From Acidobacteria bacterium Ga0077551 (GTDB taxonomy: Bacteria > Pseudomonadota > Alphaproteobacteria > Caulobacterales > Hyphomonadaceae), in contig LNFC01000022.1 of assembly GCA_001464545.1 (NCBI GenBank), positions 62,001 to 126,000 of the forward strand: a stretch of DNA of 64,000 bases. The letters are read 5' to 3'. The notes beneath the pieces are model-generated. The model worked only from the letters and a program-made list of their open reading frames with translations. It searched no databases and was not told the origin of the DNA. Positions 61,795-64,000 of this stretch are shown here, in pieces (position 1 is the stretch's first letter; each line of letters begins with the position of its first letter). A program made the position numbers and the translations under genes.

Positions 61795-62697
61795 ATGTCC
61801 ATTCTGATCGACAAGAACACGAAAGTCCTGACGCAAGGCATGACCGGCAATACCGGCTCGTTCCATACCAGCCAGGCGCTTGAATATTACGGCACGCAGA
61901 TGGTCGGCGGCATTCATCCCAAGAAGGGCGGCGAGATGTGGACGGCGGCGAACGGCAAGGAATTGCCGATCTTCGCCTCCGTCGCCGAAGGCAAGGCCAA
62001 GACCGGCGCCACCGCGTCCGTGGTCTACGTGCCGCCAGCAGGTGCTGCGGCCGCCATCGAGGAAGCGATCGACGCGGAAATCCCGCTGATCGTCTGCATC
62101 ACCGAAGGCGTGCCGGTCATGGACATGGTCCGCGTCAAGGCGAAGCTGATGAAATCGAAGTCGCGCCTGATCGGGCCGAACTGCCCGGGCATCATCACCG
62201 CCAACGAATGCAAGATCGGCATCATGCCGGGTTCCATCTTCAAGAAGGGCTCGGTCGGCATCGTCTCGCGCTCCGGCACGCTGACCTATGAAGCCGTGTT
62301 CCAGACCACCAATGCCGGCCTCGGCCAGACCACGGCGGTCGGCATCGGCGGCGACCCGGTCAAGGGCACCGAGTTCATCGACATGCTGGAAATGTTCCTG
62401 GCGGACGATGAGACGAAATCGATCATCATGATCGGCGAGATCGGCGGCTCTGCCGAAGAAGAAGCCGCGCAGTTCCTGATCGACGAGGCCAAGCGGGGCC
62501 GCAAGAAACCGATGGCGGGCTTCATTGCCGGCCGCACCGCCCCCAAGGGCCGCACGATGGGCCATGCTGGCGCAATCGTGTCTGGCGGGAAGGGCGATGC
62601 AGAGTCAAAGATTGCAGCGATGGAAGCTGCGGGAATCCGTGTAAGCCCAAGCCCGGCGCGTCTTGGTACGACGCTGGTCGAAGTGCTAAAGGGTTAG
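61795..62697 (+). CDS. sucD: Succinyl-CoA synthetase alpha subunit SucD
   Basis: A 300-residue alpha subunit, with the CoA-binding start [62 protein letters not shown] and the phospho-His loop [20 protein letters not shown] (active-site His in GHAGAI). It pairs with SucC. It sits third in sucC-lipoprotein-sucD-sucA. No strong ribosome binding site is visible, so translation may depend on coupling to the intervening gene. Confidence 0.98.
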   Translation: MSILIDKNTKVLTQGMTGNTGSFHTSQALEYYGTQMVGGIHPKKGGEMWTAANGKELPIFASVAEGKAKTGATASVVYVPPAGAAAAIEEAIDAEIPLIVCITEGVPVMDMVRVKAKLMKSKSRLIGPNCPGIITANECKIGIMPGSIFKKGSVGIVSRSGTLTYEAVFQTTNAGLGQTTAVGIGGDPVKGTEFIDMLEMFLADDETKSIIMIGEIGGSAEEEAAQFLIDEAKRGRKKPMAGFIAGRTAPKGRTMGHAGAIVSGGKGDAESKIAAMEAAGIRVSPSPARLGTTLVEVLKG

Positions 62698-62791
62698 AAC
62701 AACCCTGGTAGACTGGCCTGCAGCCGCGCGCTGAAAATCAGCCGCGATTGCAGGCGGGGCTCTGCACCCCGGAACCTGCAGGCGGCATCAT

Positions 62792-62818
62792 CCGCCCCCA
62801 TATGCTTGCCGGGGGCGG
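62792..62818. promoter_or_regulatory. Hairpin in the sucD-sucA leader
   Basis: CCGCCCCC (62792-62799) and GGGGGCGG (62811-62818) pair perfectly around an 11-base loop, ending about 10 bases before the sucA ribosome binding site. A CCTGCAG/CTGCAGG inverted repeat lies upstream (62717 and 62776). It could be a terminator-attenuator or an mRNA stability element within the 145-base gap. No T-run. Confidence 0.45.
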
Positions 62819-62842
62819 CAGCTCTGGAAGGATGATTTTGCA

Positions 62843-64000
62843 ATGGCAGACGATGGCAGCCCGGTAAACGGCCCGCGCAGCTCCGGCAACACTGCGATGC
62901 TGGAAACCGCGTTCCTCTACGGGGGCTCGGCGCTCTGGATCGAGCAGATGCAGGCAGCCTATGCGAAGGACCCCTCGTCGGTGCCGGAAAGCTGGCGCGC
63001 CTTTTTCGCCGAACTCGGCGATGACGCTGCCAGCGCCACGACCAATGCCAAGGGCGCCAGCTGGAAACGCGAAGGCTGGCCGCAAGCCAAATCCGGCGAC
63101 GATGTTGCCGCCTTCGACGGCAACTGGGCTGCGCTTGAGCCGAAGCTCGAGAAGAAGATCAAGGCCGCGAGCCCCGCCGCCGCACCGGCCGACATCTCCC
63201 AGGCCGTGACCGACTCCATCCGCGCGATCATGATGATCCGCGCCTACCGTATCCGCGGCCATCTCGCCGCCCAGCTCGATCCGCTGCGCCTGTCGAACTT
63301 CGGCGAACAGCCGGAACTCGACCCCGCCTCCTACGGCTTCAAGCCGGAAGACCGCGACCGTCCGATCTTCATCGACAACGTGCTCGGCCTCGAGCGCGCC
63401 ACCATCAACCAGATGCTGGATATCCTGAAGCGCACCTATTGCTCGACGCTTGGCATCGAGTTCATGCACATTTCCGACCCCGCCGAGAAAGCCTGGCTGC
63501 AGGAACGGATCGAAGGCCCGGACAAAGGCGTCGCGTTCACCCGCGAAGGCAAGTTTGCGATCCTCCGCAAGCTGATCGAAGCGGAAACCTTCGAGCGATT
63601 CCTGCACAAGCGCTTCCCGGGCACCAAACGCTTCGGTCTCGATGGCGGCGAAGCCGCCGTGCCGGCGCTGGAGCAGATCATCAAGCGCGGCGGCGCACTC
63701 GGCGTCAACGAAATCGTCGTCGGCATGCCGCACCGCGGCCGCCTCAACATGCTCGCGGCCGTGATGGGCAAGGGCTATGACAAGATCTTCCACGAGTTCC
63801 AGGGCGGCTCCACGCAGGGCGCTGGTACGTTCGGCTCGGGCGATGTGAAATACCACCTCGGCGCCTCGTCGGACCGCGAGTTTGACGGCAACACAGTTCA
63901 CCTCACCATGAGCGCCAACCCCTCGCACCTTGAAGCGGTGAACCCGGTCGTGCTCGGCCGTACGCGCGCCAAGCAGTTCACGGAATCGCGCGAGAAGGGC
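62843..64000 (+). CDS. sucA: 2-oxoglutarate dehydrogenase E1 component SucA, N-terminal part
   Basis: The first 386 codons of the thiamine-diphosphate E1 subunit of 2-oxoglutarate dehydrogenase; the gene runs off the right edge (family length about 980-1000). The N-terminal ETAFLYGGSALWIEQMQAAY, RIRGHLAAQLDPLRLSNFGE, LDILKRTYCSTLGIEFMHIS and the catalytic-region EIVVGMPHRGRLNMLAAVMG and FGSGDVKYHLGASSDR are typical. Start at ATG 62843 with AAGGA upstream. It follows sucD after 145 bases holding a hairpin, in the reverse order to E. coli. Confidence 0.97.
   Translation, partial: MADDGSPVNGPRSSGNTAMLETAFLYGGSALWIEQMQAAYAKDPSSVPESWRAFFAELGDDAASATTNAKGASWKREGWPQAKSGDDVAAFDGNWAALEPKLEKKIKAASPAAAPADISQAVTDSIRAIMMIRAYRIRGHLAAQLDPLRLSNFGEQPELDPASYGFKPEDRDRPIFIDNVLGLERATINQMLDILKRTYCSTLGIEFMHISDPAEKAWLQERIEGPDKGVAFTREGKFAILRKLIEAETFERFLHKRFPGTKRFGLDGGEAAVPALEQIIKRGGALGVNEIVVGMPHRGRLNMLAAVMGKGYDKIFHEFQGGSTQGAGTFGSGDVKYHLGASSDREFDGNTVHLTMSANPSHLEAVNPVVLGRTRAKQFTESREKG

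Noticed and set aside
1-64000. CRISPR arrays, tRNA or rRNA genes, insertion sequences, prophage or defence genes
   Set aside because: I looked for regular short repeats, cloverleaf-like segments, transposase or integrase motifs and restriction or toxin-antitoxin genes and saw none.

Overview
The window (about 64 kb, GC-rich, densely packed) comes from an alphaproteobacterial chromosome, most likely a stalked or dimorphic relative of Hyphomonas. The evidence is the FlaF/FlbT flagellin regulators, the flagellar gene order (flgE-flgK-flgL-flgI next to motB; motA, an unnamed ORF and flgF in overlap; fliI divergent from flgBC-fliEQ-flhA-fliR-flhB), no fliD or fliS in this stretch, and repeated TTAACC (CtrA-type) half-sites in the flagellar intergenic regions. 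The genus is my inference; no rRNA gene or other marker is present to prove it.

Bases 1-29,312 hold a nearly continuous flagellar cluster. It runs: fliF (3' end), fliH-like, fliN, fliP and fliG (+); flgI, flgL, flgK, flgE and motB (-, in reverse map order); a divergent fliM, motA, a large exported protein, flgF, flgG, flgA, flgH and fliL (+); flgD and fliK (-); a rod-binding FlgJ-type protein, an FlgN-like chaperone, one flagellin, flaF, flbT and a DUF1217 protein (+); fliI (-); flgB, flgC, fliE, fliQ, flhA, fliR, flhB and a FliJ-like coiled coil (+). Together these encode rod, hook, filament, P and L rings, switch, stator and export gate. A textbook intrinsic terminator separates the flagellin from flaF/flbT.

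Bases 29,500-38,980 are a chemotaxis locus. A soluble three-PAS chemoreceptor, cheR, cheB, an unlisted 41-codon ORF and cheD lie on +. A converging operon on - contains a STAS protein, cheY, cheA, cheW, a second cheY and a helical protein. As read, cheA is broken: about 13-14 codons are missing near the end of the ATPase domain and the frame shifts, separating the kinase from its CheW-like domain.

Bases 39,000-64,000 are mostly housekeeping genes: dusA, a soluble hybrid histidine kinase with an AmpG-type MFS protein, maeB, mutS, an XRE regulator, a divergent VOC-enzyme/hydrolase pair, gshB flanked by two lipoproteins, rsfS-rlmH (rsfS apparently starting at CTG), an orphan membrane-tethered TAXI protein, a LytTR regulator divergent from a DUF2306 membrane protein, a PhoD-like lipoprotein, an MFS transporter, and sucC-lipoprotein-sucD-sucA (sucA runs off the end). 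No tRNA, rRNA, CRISPR array, insertion sequence or phage gene was seen.

The most notable points are the broken cheA, the hidden ORF between cheB and cheD, the motility proteins ending in -AA, the shared AELF C-termini of two convergent che genes, the FliM lacking a usual CheY-docking N-terminus, and the atypical gene lodged inside the suc operon.
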